A stretch of 64,000 bases of DNA from Gammaproteobacteria bacterium (GTDB taxonomy: Bacteria; Pseudomonadota; Gammaproteobacteria; JAADGQ01), in contig WFXF01000017.1 of assembly GCA_015490755.1 (NCBI GenBank), positions 24,492-88,491 of the forward strand, given 5' to 3'. Positions 45,168 through 55,190 of this stretch are shown one piece after another. Made by a program: the position numbers and the translations under genes. The notes beneath the pieces were generated by a model that was given only the letters and a program-made list of their open reading frames with translations, made no database searches and was not told the DNA's origin. The number at the start of each line of letters is the position of its first letter. The first letter of the stretch is position 1.

Positions 45168-45348
45168 TTGCCAGCAAAAATATAACAAAAATAACCACAA
45201 TACCTAACGGAATCAAAGCACCTTTCCAGTCTTTTGTTGCTTCTTTACTTTGAGCCATTGATTGCTTCAAGCCGGGATAAAGCCAGATTACAAGTCCAAC
45301 AGCAAGAATTGCAACAACGACTTTTTCCCAAGTTGCTATGTCACCCAT
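45160..45348 (-). CDS. Small two-helix membrane protein of unknown function
   Basis: 62 aa, with two hydrophobic segments (about 9-26 and 44-61) joined by a charged loop (QSMAQSKEATKDWKG). The start overlaps the upstream protease gene by 13 bp, so they are coupled. The end overlaps mobA tail-to-tail by 8 bp. I do not recognise the family. It may be a membrane partner of the protease. Confidence 0.65.
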   Translation of the reverse strand: MGDIATWEKVVVAILAVGLVIWLYPGLKQSMAQSKEATKDWKGALIPLGIVVIFVIFLLATI

Positions 45349-46346
45349 ACGCCCTCTTCCCTTTTATATATAATTAATCGAAAAATAAGCAGAAGAATAA
45401 ACAAACTATAAAAAGCACCTGCCTCAGAGTCACTTTTATCTGACCAGACAGCATCAGTATACGAAGCGATCCAGTCTTGGTGGCGCTCTATTCGTGTATA
45501 GACGCCATATTTTCCCGGAATGGCGCAGCCATAACCAAAGCTCACCACTCCAGCAATACGGTATTCGCCCGCCTGCCATGCCATTAAAGGCCCGCCGCTA
45601 TCGCCTACACAGCTATCCTTGCCTCCTTCAATCAAACCCGCACACAACATATTTTCAGTCACACGACCACCCTTGTTAATGGTAGCGCACTGCACATTAT
45701 CAATAACAGAGAGTTCAACTTCTTCCAGCTTTACAGGGCGATCACCAAAAATATCATCATCCAAATCATAAGGAGTCCCAGAGTTTGAATAAAACCGTAC
45801 CCCCCATCCCGTCACGATCACTTTCTGACCTGATTTTGGTGAACCAGAGTATAGTGAAGCAGGTTGGGCTGATGAATTTTCATCATAAGACAGCTCCAAT
45901 AGCGCGATATCAAAATCAAATGATTCAACCTCATATTCAGGATGGACAAAAACATTTGTAACAACCCTTCTTACGCCTCCTTGAGTTAAGTTTGATGTGC
46001 CCACCAAAGCATACAATGTATCAGCCCCTCGTAAATTTCCTGCTTTATCAAATAAACAATGTGCCGCAGTCACCACCCACCTGGCAGAGATAAGTGAAGC
46101 TCCACAAAATTGTGCCTGGTAATTAGCTTGATAAGACGGAATCCAATTATCATTTTTATCAATCGCAAAGCCTGACTCAATTTGATTAACAGCTTCACGA
46201 TCCAACAGTGCCACCATTGATGGCCATGAATCTTTAGGAGCTGTGATTCCACCAATAATTCTGGCCTTACTATCAACAGCAGCACTTCGTACCGAACTAT
46301 TAAAAATAACTAAAAGCAGTATCACTGCTCCAGCTAAATACTTCAT
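45336..46346 (-). CDS. Secreted trypsin-like serine protease with C-terminal membrane anchor
   Basis: A 336-aa S1-family protease. A signal peptide (1-22) and short propeptide precede the activation site ARIIGG (R29). The catalytic triad is H96 (TAAHC), D146 (DFDIALL) and S250 (CVGDSGGPL). D244, six residues before the Ser, predicts cutting after Lys/Arg. A C-terminal hydrophobic helix followed by KREE (about 310-332) resembles GlyGly-CTERM/rhombosortase tails seen on proteobacterial trypsin-like proteins, although the glycine pair is only AGA here. It is probably periplasmic or surface-exposed. Confidence 0.9.
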   Translation of the reverse strand: MKYLAGAVILLLVIFNSSVRSAAVDSKARIIGGITAPKDSWPSMVALLDREAVNQIESGFAIDKNDNWIPSYQANYQAQFCGASLISARWVVTAAHCLFDKAGNLRGADTLYALVGTSNLTQGGVRRVVTNVFVHPEYEVESFDFDIALLELSYDENSSAQPASLYSGSPKSGQKVIVTGWGVRFYSNSGTPYDLDDDIFGDRPVKLEEVELSVIDNVQCATINKGGRVTENMLCAGLIEGGKDSCVGDSGGPLMAWQAGEYRIAGVVSFGYGCAIPGKYGVYTRIERHQDWIASYTDAVWSDKSDSEAGAFYSLFILLLIFRLIIYKREEGVWVT

Positions 46347-46435
46347 AAACTTGTTCCGTTAATTTTATCAAAAAGTTCGACTGACATAATAAAAAAACGT
46401 GCCATTCAGAACCTCACTTGTTATGCTCCTTCCCC

Positions 46436-47611
46436 ATGAAGAAACGAGACACTTATCAATATATTGATACCGCAAACACCCTGGAGCTATTTTGTTCCAA
46501 AATAGAACAGGCGCCTTGGATCGCACTCGATACCGAATTTTTACGCGAAAAAACCTATTACCCCCAACTTTGCCTGATACAAATCGCAACACCTAAGCAC
46601 GTTGCCTGCATAGATCCACTCGCACTGAACAATATAGAACCTCTGCTTAATACCATTTATAACCCAAATATTCTCAAAGTTCTGCATGCTGCTCGACAAG
46701 ATCTGGAAATTTTTTACAATCTGAGAGGTCAATTGCCCAATCCCATATTTGATACCCAGCTTGCTGCGCCGTTATTAGGTCACACTGACAACATCGGCTA
46801 TGCCAACCTGGTTCAGCAAGTACTGGGAGTGCGTCTGGAAAAAGCACATTCACGTACTGACTGGACACGCCGCCCGTTAAGTGACAAACAGCTTGATTAC
46901 GCCGCGGACGACGTAATTTACCTCGCTGAACTTTACATCGAACTCAAAAAGAGTCTGGAAGCACATCAGCGCCTCCATTGGTTAGACCATGAGTTCGAAG
47001 TTCTGTGCGATACAAACTTATATGCCAATTCACCACAAGATGCATGGCGGCGTGTTAAAAGTGCTGATCGATTAAAAGGTTCCCACTTAGCCATACTGCA
47101 ATCACTGGCTGAATGGAGGGAAGAGACAGCACGGAGTAAGAATAGACCGCGTAACTGGCTCATTCGTGATGACGTATTGGTCGAAATCGCCCGCGCTATT
47201 CCACAAACGGTACAAGCACTCGGCCATGTCAGAGGTTTAAACGAGCGCAGTCTACATAAATATGGAAAACAGATTATTGCTCATGTGAATACCAGCAAGG
47301 AGCAACCCCCCATTCCGTTTCCAAAAAAAGCCTACGACAAAATCAAATTAACGGCGCAGCAAGAAGAGATTGTAGACCTTCTGCAAGTCTTTATTAGATT
47401 ACGAGCGAATGAAAATGCATTGAACCCTTCGCTCCTCGCAACACGAAAAACTCTGGAAAAATTTGTGTGCGGTCATAAAAATAGCCTCAACGAAGGCTGG
47501 AAAAAACATATGATAGGTCAGGATCTACAGGCCATACTGGATGGCAACAAGATACTTGCCGTCAAAGATGGCAAGGTACAGCTTAATGGAGCAGGGGCTT
47601 CAGCCCCTTAA
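46436..47611 (+). CDS. rnd: Ribonuclease D
   Basis: A 3'-5' exoribonuclease that trims tRNA precursors. The DEDDy active site is seen in ALDTEFLREKTYYPQLCLIQ, HAARQDLEIF, FDTQLAAPLLG and LDYAADDVIYL. HRDC-type helical regions follow (about 210-300 and 320-380). The start is the ATG at 46436; an upstream TTG in frame is less likely. The last codons (NGAGASAP) and the stop are encoded by a GGGGCTTCAGCCCC palindrome, so a repeat seems to have supplied the protein end. Confidence 0.93.
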   Translation: MKKRDTYQYIDTANTLELFCSKIEQAPWIALDTEFLREKTYYPQLCLIQIATPKHVACIDPLALNNIEPLLNTIYNPNILKVLHAARQDLEIFYNLRGQLPNPIFDTQLAAPLLGHTDNIGYANLVQQVLGVRLEKAHSRTDWTRRPLSDKQLDYAADDVIYLAELYIELKKSLEAHQRLHWLDHEFEVLCDTNLYANSPQDAWRRVKSADRLKGSHLAILQSLAEWREETARSKNRPRNWLIRDDVLVEIARAIPQTVQALGHVRGLNERSLHKYGKQIIAHVNTSKEQPPIPFPKKAYDKIKLTAQQEEIVDLLQVFIRLRANENALNPSLLATRKTLEKFVCGHKNSLNEGWKKHMIGQDLQAILDGNKILAVKDGKVQLNGAGASAP

Positions 47612-47829
47612 CCTAAACCACCACTGCCATTAAGTTAAGGGTCGCATCTGGTTCCCATGTTCCAGCGTGGGAACCCATACCGCAACATAATGATAGCTCT
47701 GTATGCATCCCCACGCTGGAGCATGGGGACGAGGCGTGTTTAACTTAATGGCAGTGACGCCGGAGCATGGGAACCAGATGCGACCCTTAACTTAATGGCA
47801 GTGACGCCGGAGCATGGGAACCAGATGGT
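47582..47829. repeat. REP-like array of direct and inverted repeats between rnd and glgB
   Basis: Two identical 40-base units, 47741-47780 and 47788-47827 (TAACTTAATGGCAGTGACGC then CGGAGCATGGGAACCAGATG), are spaced 47 bases apart. The segment 47623-47659 is a perfect 37-base reverse complement of 47766-47802. Two shorter palindromes lie inside (GTTCCCATGTTCCAGCGTGG.. at 47650-47673 and TCCCCACGCTGGAGCATGGGGA at 47708-47729). The GGGGCTTCAGCCCC at 47594-47607 is within rnd. There are no T tracts and no coding frame. The array abuts the glgB stop. Confidence 0.88.
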
Positions 47830-50007
47830 TTAACGCACTGGCCTGAAAATAACCCCCGATAATGGTGGCAATATCAAAGAGAGTGAAAAGGGTTGATTCA
47901 TCCATGCTTGTGACTCTGCTTCAACAAGAGAGCCGTTACCCATATTACTTCCACCGTAATACTCGGAATCCGAGTTAAATATCTCTTGATATTTACAATC
48001 AAATGGCACTCCGATACGATATCCCTCTCTGGGCACGGGTGTGAAGTTCAAAATAACAAGAACAATATCATCACCATCTCGCCGCATATAACTTAGAACA
48101 GATTGTTCTGAATCATGACAATCGATCCATTCAAAGCCTTGTACATCAAAATCATAGCGATGCAATGCCGGTATATTTTTGTAGATTTTATTAAGATCTC
48201 CAACCATAGAGTGCACCCCTTTATGTTTGGGGTAATCCATCACATACCAATCCAGTGCCCTGGAGTCATCCCACTCTTCACCCTGAGCAAATTCGCACCC
48301 CATAAATAACAACTTTTTACCTGGATGGGTAAACATATAGGTGTACAAAAGACGTAGATTTGCAAATTTTTGCCACTCATCGCCCGGCATTTTGTAAAGC
48401 AGCGACTTTTTCATATGCACCACTTCATCATGTGAAAATGGTAGAACAAAATTTTCGGTATATGCATAAAGCTGGCTGAATGTGAGCATATTATGGTGAT
48501 AGCTGCGATATACAGAGTCCTGACTCATAAATTCCAGCGTATCGTTCATCCACCCCATATTCCACTTCATACTGAAACCCAGCCCCCCCAGCCAGGTTGG
48601 TCGAGAGACCATGGGCCATGCCGTCGACTCTTCAGCAAAAATCATTGCTCCAGGGTGCTGACTATGCGCCACTTCATTCAATTCGCGCAAAAAATCAACG
48701 GCTTCCAGATTTTCTCGTCCACCATGAATATTAGGCAGCCACTCCCCTTCTTCACGTGAATAATCAAGGTAGAGCATTGATGCAACCGCATCAACACGCA
48801 AACCGTCAAGATGCATCTCTTCCAACCAGAACAGTGCACTGGAAAGCAGAAAGTTTTTAACTTCATTTCGCCCATAATTGAAGATCAATGTACCCCAGTC
48901 TGCATGCTCCCCCAAACGGGTATCTTCGTGTTCATACAAGGCACTGCCATCAAACTTTGCCAGGCCATGTGCATCTTTTGGAAAATGAGCAGGAACCCAG
49001 TCAAGGATGACTCCAATCCCTTTTTGATGACAGCAATCTACAAAATAGCGAAAATCATCCGGTGAACCAAAACGACTGGTCGCAGCATAATAACCTGTCG
49101 TTTGATAGCCCCATGAAGCGTCAAACGGGTGCTCCGTAATAGGCAATAATTCAATATGGGTAAAACCCATCTCAGCAACATAATCGACCAATTGAACAGC
49201 AAAATCACGGTAACTTAAAAAGTGCCCTTGCTCATCTTTTTGCCAGGAACCCAAATGCACTTCGTAAATAGAAATTGGGCTGTGCATCCAGTCATTCTCT
49301 TTACGTGCCTTCATCCAGGCTTCATCCTGCCAGGAGTAACTTGCATTGGAAGGTGTAATTGCCGCAGTCCCGGGACGCATTTCAAAACGTTGACCATAAG
49401 GGTCCGATTTCATATGAAGCGCGCCATGACGGTCACGTATCTCATATTTATAATGACAGCCAGATTCAACTCCAGGAATAAACAGCTCCCATACACCACT
49501 CGCACCCCGAGTACGCATTGGATAACATCGCCCATCCCATTGATTAAAATCACCAACAACACTGATTCGTTCAGCATTAGGTGCCCATGTGGAAAACAAT
49601 ACACCCTTCGCACCATCCACAGCGTGATGATGTGCACCTAAAAATCGATAGGCATGCCAATGCTTACCTTCACGAAACAGATGTAAATCATAATCTGACA
49701 AACAAGGAGGGAAACTGTATGGGTCTAACCTGCTTAACGTATCTCCGTCACCACTCGTCCATGTCAATGAGTAGCGATCTGGAATGATACCTGCCGCTCC
49801 GCGCCATTCAAAAAGATCTGAATTATAAAGGCGTGTCATCGTGATTCTGTCATCGCCCAATAATACTTCCCTGGCATTTGGAATAAAAACACGTACAACT
49901 TCGCCATCATCAACAGAGTGTTTTCCCAGCACACAAAAAGGATCATGATGACGCGCCTCGATTAACATCTGGATATCATCTGGAACCATATTTTTATCCC
50001 TATTCAT
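47830..50007 (-). CDS. glgB: 1,4-alpha-glucan branching enzyme
   Basis: Introduces alpha-1,6 branches in glycogen. The 725-aa protein has an N-terminal GlgB/CBM48 region ([24 protein letters not shown]) and a GH13 catalytic barrel. Key motifs are [27 protein letters not shown] (nucleophile Asp), FAEESTAWP (acid/base Glu) and [12 protein letters not shown]-terminal beta domain follows. The start has AAGGAAA upstream. It is divergent from glgC across 262 bp. Confidence 0.97.
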   Translation of the reverse strand: MNRDKNMVPDDIQMLIEARHHDPFCVLGKHSVDDGEVVRVFIPNAREVLLGDDRITMTRLYNSDLFEWRGAAGIIPDRYSLTWTSGDGDTLSRLDPYSFPPCLSDYDLHLFREGKHWHAYRFLGAHHHAVDGAKGVLFSTWAPNAERISVVGDFNQWDGRCYPMRTRGASGVWELFIPGVESGCHYKYEIRDRHGALHMKSDPYGQRFEMRPGTAAITPSNASYSWQDEAWMKARKENDWMHSPISIYEVHLGSWQKDEQGHFLSYRDFAVQLVDYVAEMGFTHIELLPITEHPFDASWGYQTTGYYAATSRFGSPDDFRYFVDCCHQKGIGVILDWVPAHFPKDAHGLAKFDGSALYEHEDTRLGEHADWGTLIFNYGRNEVKNFLLSSALFWLEEMHLDGLRVDAVASMLYLDYSREEGEWLPNIHGGRENLEAVDFLRELNEVAHSQHPGAMIFAEESTAWPMVSRPTWLGGLGFSMKWNMGWMNDTLEFMSQDSVYRSYHHNMLTFSQLYAYTENFVLPFSHDEVVHMKKSLLYKMPGDEWQKFANLRLLYTYMFTHPGKKLLFMGCEFAQGEEWDDSRALDWYVMDYPKHKGVHSMVGDLNKIYKNIPALHRYDFDVQGFEWIDCHDSEQSVLSYMRRDGDDIVLVILNFTPVPREGYRIGVPFDCKYQEIFNSDSEYYGGSNMGNGSLVEAESQAWMNQPFSLSLILPPLSGVIFRPVR

Positions 50008-50269
50008 TTCTATAGATTTCCTTTAATTATTATAACCATAGGTCACACCCATACATTTCAAACCTGTTTCAAACAATTATCGCCATTTTATAAAAAAACT
50101 ATAAAGAAATTATTGCTACATACCGTTATGTATCGGATCAGGAACAAGCACAGAATAACTTAACAATGCAAAGAACCTGTCCACCATAAACTATTTGTGG
50201 ATAAAAACATAAAACCCACTATAATAAAAATTATAATCTCAATAATAATCGAATGGAGAGATTTACCCA

Positions 50270-51535
50270 ATGGATTCAAACACTCCCGAACGTTACGTGA
50301 GTCGTTTAACGCAAAATACCCTGGCTTTAATTTTGGCCGGTGGCCGCGGATCACGCCTCAAACAACTCACAAAATGGCGTGCCAAACCAGCGGTCCCTTT
50401 TGGTGGAAATTTCCGAATCATAGATTTTCCGCTCTCCAACTGCATTAACTCGGGCATTCGCCGCGTTGCTGTGCTTACACAATATAAATCACACTCCTTG
50501 ATTCGCCACATTCAACAAGGCTGGAGCTTTCAACGTCCTGAACTGGGTGAATTTGTTGAGCTTGTGCCAGCGCAACAACGTGTCAAAGATGACTGGTACG
50601 AAGGAACCGCTGACGCTGTTTTCCAAAACCTGGATATTATTCGTAGCATCAATCCTGAATATATATTGGTTCTTGCAGGCGACCACATATATAAAATGGA
50701 TTACGGCCCCATGCTCGCAGCTCACCAGGAGAAACAGGCTGATATGACTGTAGGCTGCGTTGAAGTACCGCTTGAACAGGCCAAGGCGTTTGGTGTGATG
50801 TCTGTAAACAAAGATTCCCGCATTGTGGAGTTTAATGAAAAACCTGAACACCCAGAACCCTTGCCACACAATAAAGAGTGCGCCCTGGCTTCCATGGGAA
50901 TTTATATTTTCAATACTAAATTTTTATTTGAGCAACTGAGTAAAGATGCAACAACCAAAGGCTCCAGTCATGACTTTGGCAAAGATATGATTCCGTCTGT
51001 CATCGAAAAGTACCGCACATATGCCTACGCCTATCGTGATAGTTCTGGTGATCAACCTTACTGGCGTGATGTCGGTACAATTGATTCATACTGGGCAGCC
51101 AACATGGAGCTCATCGGCATTACCCCTGAATTAAACCTTTACGACAAAATATGGCCTATCTGGACTCACCAACCACAACTGCCTCCAGCAAAATTTATTT
51201 TTGACGATGATGGCCGTCGTGGCACAGCCATTGATTCTATGGTCTCCGCAGGCTGCCTTATTTCTGGCGCAGAAGTCCACCACTCCCTTCTTTTTTCTAA
51301 TGTAAGAATAAACTCCTTCACCACACTGAAAGACTGCGTTATCCTGCCTGATACCACCATTGGTAGAAATTGCCGTTTAAACAAGGTTGTTGTTGATAAA
51401 GGGTGCAATATTCCTGAAGGAACGGTGATCGGGGAAAACACAGAAGAAGATGCAAAACGCTTCCATGTCTCTGAAGATGGGGTCGTTCTGGTGATTCCTG
51501 AAATGCTGGAGGCTGATATCTGCCATGTCCGATAA
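50270..51535 (+). CDS. glgC: Glucose-1-phosphate adenylyltransferase
   Basis: Makes ADP-glucose, the committed step of glycogen synthesis. 421 aa, with [65 protein letters not shown] and the EKPEHP motif. The C-terminal left-handed beta-helix domain is present ([15 protein letters not shown]). It starts after GGAGAG and overlaps the GH57 gene by 11 bp. Expect allosteric control by glycolytic intermediates, as in the family. Confidence 0.97.
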   Translation: MDSNTPERYVSRLTQNTLALILAGGRGSRLKQLTKWRAKPAVPFGGNFRIIDFPLSNCINSGIRRVAVLTQYKSHSLIRHIQQGWSFQRPELGEFVELVPAQQRVKDDWYEGTADAVFQNLDIIRSINPEYILVLAGDHIYKMDYGPMLAAHQEKQADMTVGCVEVPLEQAKAFGVMSVNKDSRIVEFNEKPEHPEPLPHNKECALASMGIYIFNTKFLFEQLSKDATTKGSSHDFGKDMIPSVIEKYRTYAYAYRDSSGDQPYWRDVGTIDSYWAANMELIGITPELNLYDKIWPIWTHQPQLPPAKFIFDDDGRRGTAIDSMVSAGCLISGAEVHHSLLFSNVRINSFTTLKDCVILPDTTIGRNCRLNKVVVDKGCNIPEGTVIGENTEEDAKRFHVSEDGVVLVIPEMLEADICHVR

Positions 51536-53243
51536 AAACAGATTAAAGGTCGTATTATGCTGGCACATGCACCAGCCTGAATACCGTGAGCTCATGAACG
51601 GTGTCTATCAACTGCCATGGACCTACCTTCATGCCATAAAAGATTATGTTGATATGGCATCTATTCTGGAAGAAACCCCAAAAGCTAAAGCCGTCATCAA
51701 CTTTGCACCTATATTATTAGAGCAGATTGAAGATTATGCTGTTCAGGTTAAAAGCTTTCTTCATGGCAGTGGCTCCATCAAAGATCCATTACTGGCCGCT
51801 TTGGACATGCCGGCACTACCCAATAAAACTGAAGAGAGATGGGTGCTTATTGAAGCTTGCCTTCGAGCCAATGAAGAGCGTCTTATTAATCGTTTTCCGC
51901 CCTATCGGCGTTTAGTTGACATGGCAAACTGGTATCAGAAAAATGATGATTTGAAAATCTATATGGATGATCAGTTTCTGACTGATCTTCTGGTTTGGTA
52001 TCATCTCGCCTGGATGGGTGAAACCGTTAGAAAAAAAAGCGAATGCATCCAGCAGCTCTGTGAGAAAGGCCAAAACTACACGTTAAGCGACCGCCGGGAC
52101 CTGCTTGAAGTGATCAGCAAACAGCTCTCAAGCATCATTGAACGCTACCGTATTCTCTCTGCAAAAAACCAGATTGAACTATCAATGACCCCCTATGCAC
52201 ACCCAATCATGCCACTTATGCAAGACTTGAAATGTGCCAGAGATGCCATGCCAGATGCATCCCTACCCGATGCACCGATCTATCCCGGTGGGCAGGAGCG
52301 ATTGAAATGGCACTTGGAAAAAGGAATTGATACTTTCCAGCGCTTTTTTGGAAAAACACCCCGCGGCTGCTGGCCATCAGAAGGCGGAGTCAGCAGCGAT
52401 ACATTACACCTGCTTAATGAATACGGTTTCGACTGGGCCGCTACGGGAGAAGCTGTCTTTCATAACAGCATAACACGCTATGGAACAACAGAGCCATCAC
52501 AACATGAAGGCCACGAACTTTACCATCCGTACCACGTTAAAGGCACGGGGCATATTCGCTGCTTCTTTCGGGATGATGGACTCTCTGATCTTATTGGCTT
52601 TACCTATTCCAACTGGCATGCTGATGATGCAGTAGGTGACTTGATTCATCATCTGGAAAATATCAGTACCACATGCCAATCTGCTCATGACAGCGTTGTT
52701 TCCATTATTCTTGATGGCGAAAATGCCTGGGAACACTACCCTGAGAATGGCTACCATTTTATCAGCGCGCTGTACAAACGGTTATCCGAACACCCAACCC
52801 TGGAACTCACCACCTTTTCCGACTGCCTTGATGCCAAGCCCAAAGCGGGTAAACTCTCAGGAATGGTTTCAGGAAGCTGGGTTTACGGAACATTCTCAAC
52901 CTGGATTGGCGATACCGATAAAAATACAGGCTGGGACCTTCTCATTGAAGCCAAACATGTTTTTGACGCGAAAGTCACTGCGGGTGAAATTAAAGAAGAG
53001 AACCGTGAAGCAATTGAAAAACAACTGGCCATCTGCGAAGGCTCAGACTGGTTCTGGTGGTTTGGTGACTACAATTCACAAGATGCAGTAAGCGACTTTG
53101 AACGACTCTTCCGTATGCATTTGTCAAACCTTTATCACATGCTGAATGTAGAGCCTCCAGAATCACTCTCAAAAGTGATTAGCCATGGTGGTGGTGACCC
53201 ATTACACGGAGGTGCCATGCGCCCGGGGAAGGAGCACCATTAA
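51525..53243 (+). CDS. Glycoside hydrolase family 57 (alpha-amylase/amylopullulanase type)
   Basis: A 572-aa cytoplasmic alpha-glucan-acting enzyme; no signal peptide. GH57 motifs are [11 protein letters not shown] at the start, [10 protein letters not shown] (probable nucleophile Glu) near the middle, [13 protein letters not shown], and [18 protein letters not shown]. The C-terminal part ends in a basic tail. Exact activity (amylase, glucanotransferase or branching enzyme) cannot be told. Being between glgC and malQ, it likely trims or rearranges glycogen-derived glucans. Confidence 0.92.
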   Translation: MSDKNRLKVVLCWHMHQPEYRELMNGVYQLPWTYLHAIKDYVDMASILEETPKAKAVINFAPILLEQIEDYAVQVKSFLHGSGSIKDPLLAALDMPALPNKTEERWVLIEACLRANEERLINRFPPYRRLVDMANWYQKNDDLKIYMDDQFLTDLLVWYHLAWMGETVRKKSECIQQLCEKGQNYTLSDRRDLLEVISKQLSSIIERYRILSAKNQIELSMTPYAHPIMPLMQDLKCARDAMPDASLPDAPIYPGGQERLKWHLEKGIDTFQRFFGKTPRGCWPSEGGVSSDTLHLLNEYGFDWAATGEAVFHNSITRYGTTEPSQHEGHELYHPYHVKGTGHIRCFFRDDGLSDLIGFTYSNWHADDAVGDLIHHLENISTTCQSAHDSVVSIILDGENAWEHYPENGYHFISALYKRLSEHPTLELTTFSDCLDAKPKAGKLSGMVSGSWVYGTFSTWIGDTDKNTGWDLLIEAKHVFDAKVTAGEIKEENREAIEKQLAICEGSDWFWWFGDYNSQDAVSDFERLFRMHLSNLYHMLNVEPPESLSKVISHGGGDPLHGGAMRPGKEHH

Positions 53244-53244
53244 C

Positions 53245-54768
53245 TTGCATAGCCTCTCTTCAAAAGCAGATCATCACCCCGACCCCTTAAAAGATCGCCG
53301 TGCCGGCATATTACTCCATATCACCTCCCTGCCGAGCCGTTGGGAAAATGGTGATATGGGGCCTCAAGCCTATCATTTTATTGATTTTTTAGCGGATAGC
53401 GATATCAGTGTGTGGCAAACATTACCTTTAGGGCCAACACATGAAGATCGCTCACCTTACAACTGCTTTTCAGCAATGGCAGGCAATACACAACTGATTA
53501 GCATTGATGCCTTGATTGATGCTGGATGGCTCACTTCCAGCGAAGTCGAACAACAGCTGGCTTCTGATACACCACCACAGCAACGCCGCCAACAGCTCCT
53601 TAAAAAAGCATTCCACTCTTTCCATCAAAAAGCTGATGCAGCAACACACAGCCTGCTAACTGACTTTATTAATGATGAAAAACACTGGCTTACTGATTAC
53701 GCACTTTTCTGGGCTATAAAACAGAAAAATCATGGCCGTTCATGGATTGAATGGCCAACCTCATTACGTGACCGTAACCCAAGCGCACTACTTGATCTAC
53801 GCCATGAATTACACAACCAAATCGAGCAAATCCAATTTGAACAATTTATATTTTTCAGTCAATGGAGAAGTTTAAAACAGTACGCCAATAACAAAGGTAT
53901 TTTGTTATTTGGTGACATTCCGATCTTTGTTTCCCACGATAGCGCAGATGTATGGGTACACCGTGAATGCTTTGAACTCAATAACAAAGGTGAACCTGAT
54001 ATTGTTGCCGGCGTACCACCTGACTATTTTTCAGAGACAGGTCAGCGCTGGGGCAACCCACATTACCGGTGGGATTTTATGGAGAAAAATGGATTTTCAT
54101 GGTGGATTGAACGCATTACCACCCAACTGAGACTCTATGACATCATACGAATTGACCACTTTAGAGGGTTTGAAGCCTACTGGTCAATCCCGGCGAGAGA
54201 AGAGACTGCAATCAACGGTCACTGGGTTAAAGCGCCAGGACAAGCTCTTTTTAAAAAGTTACTGCAACATTTTGGAACACTACCTTTTATCGCGGAAGAC
54301 CTTGGTGTGATTACCAGTGAAGTCGAAGCGTTGCGAAAAGAGTTTAAACTGCCTGGTATGAAAATATTACAGTTTGCTTTCGATAGCGATGCAAACAACC
54401 CTTACCTTCCCCATAATCATGAAATTGACTCAGCTGTTTACAGTGGCACTCACGATAACAATACAACCTGTGGATGGTATAACGCACTACCCAAACAACA
54501 ACAGCAACATATACAGGAATACTTGGGGTTCCCAAAAGAAGCGATGCCCTGGTCTATTATTCGTAGCGCATTGGCATCCGTTGCAAAATTGGCAATCATT
54601 CCCATGCAGGATATATTAATGCTTGATGAAAAACACAGAATGAACACACCAGGCACCTGTGAAGGAAACTGGAACTGGCGCTTTCACTGGGAGCAACTCG
54701 ACAACAACACTCCCAAACGCCTTAAAAAAATGATAGAAATCTACAATAGAAACACTAAAATTAAGTGA
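53245..54768 (+). CDS. malQ: 4-alpha-glucanotransferase (amylomaltase)
   Basis: A GH77 disproportionating enzyme that recycles short maltodextrins. The preferred start is a TTG at 53245, one base after the GH57 stop, with AAGGAG 10 bases upstream. The frame is open 20 codons earlier, inside GH57, with an unlikely ATG. The 507-aa product has LLHITSLPSRWENGDMGPQA, RSPYNCFSAMAGN, RIDHFRGFEAYWSIP (nucleophile Asp), IAEDLGVIT (acid/base Glu) and SGTHDNNTTCGWY. Confidence 0.95.
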   Translation: MHSLSSKADHHPDPLKDRRAGILLHITSLPSRWENGDMGPQAYHFIDFLADSDISVWQTLPLGPTHEDRSPYNCFSAMAGNTQLISIDALIDAGWLTSSEVEQQLASDTPPQQRRQQLLKKAFHSFHQKADAATHSLLTDFINDEKHWLTDYALFWAIKQKNHGRSWIEWPTSLRDRNPSALLDLRHELHNQIEQIQFEQFIFFSQWRSLKQYANNKGILLFGDIPIFVSHDSADVWVHRECFELNNKGEPDIVAGVPPDYFSETGQRWGNPHYRWDFMEKNGFSWWIERITTQLRLYDIIRIDHFRGFEAYWSIPAREETAINGHWVKAPGQALFKKLLQHFGTLPFIAEDLGVITSEVEALRKEFKLPGMKILQFAFDSDANNPYLPHNHEIDSAVYSGTHDNNTTCGWYNALPKQQQQHIQEYLGFPKEAMPWSIIRSALASVAKLAIIPMQDILMLDEKHRMNTPGTCEGNWNWRFHWEQLDNNTPKRLKKMIEIYNRNTKIK

Positions 54769-54896
54769 TATACTTTACTGAAATCCAAATAAAATGGCTT
54801 ATTATACTCTGTAATGGCATAACGCGCGAATGACGCACACTTTATATGTTTACAACTTATAAAATTTACGTAAAACAATAAAAAAGGAAGTTCAAA

Positions 54897-55190
54897 ATGG
54901 AAGAGACCAAATGGGATATTGCATTAGCGGCACTAGTCACTGAAGAATATAAAAACAGAGGAACACCCCTCACGGTAGAGCACTTTAGCCAATTAGCTCA
55001 CCGATACAAAATTCGCTTTGACGATATCATGGCGACTGTTTTTGAGCTCACCATTCAAAATGAGTGGCAATACAGCAATAATAAAAAGCAGCCTATTACT
55101 CGCAAAACGCTCGACGAACTCTACATAAATGGCCGTCTTAAGCAAGAAGATGTAGAAGCATTTACAGGCGAATGGTGCCCAATAAATTAA
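54897..55190 (+). CDS. Conserved-looking small protein, unknown function
   Basis: 97 aa, soluble and helical, with no motif I can name. It includes LAALVTEEYKNRGTPLTVEH and FSQLAHRYKIRFDDIMATVF. The predicted fold could be a small winged-helix or helical bundle, but that is speculation. AAGGAAG stands 8 bases before the ATG, supporting translation. It is 128 bp after malQ and overlaps the next, convergent gene by 4 bp. Confidence 0.7.
   Translation: MEETKWDIALAALVTEEYKNRGTPLTVEHFSQLAHRYKIRFDDIMATVFELTIQNEWQYSNNKKQPITRKTLDELYINGRLKQEDVEAFTGEWCPIN

Noticed and set aside
47741..47827. Possible CRISPR repeats
   Set aside because: Only two 40-base units with a 7-base gap, internal palindromes and an inverted copy. 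This is not a repeat-spacer pattern, and there are no cas genes.
49222..49641. 139-codon plus-strand frame inside glgB
   Set aside because: Antisense shadow of an intact, conserved glgB with no domain of its own.
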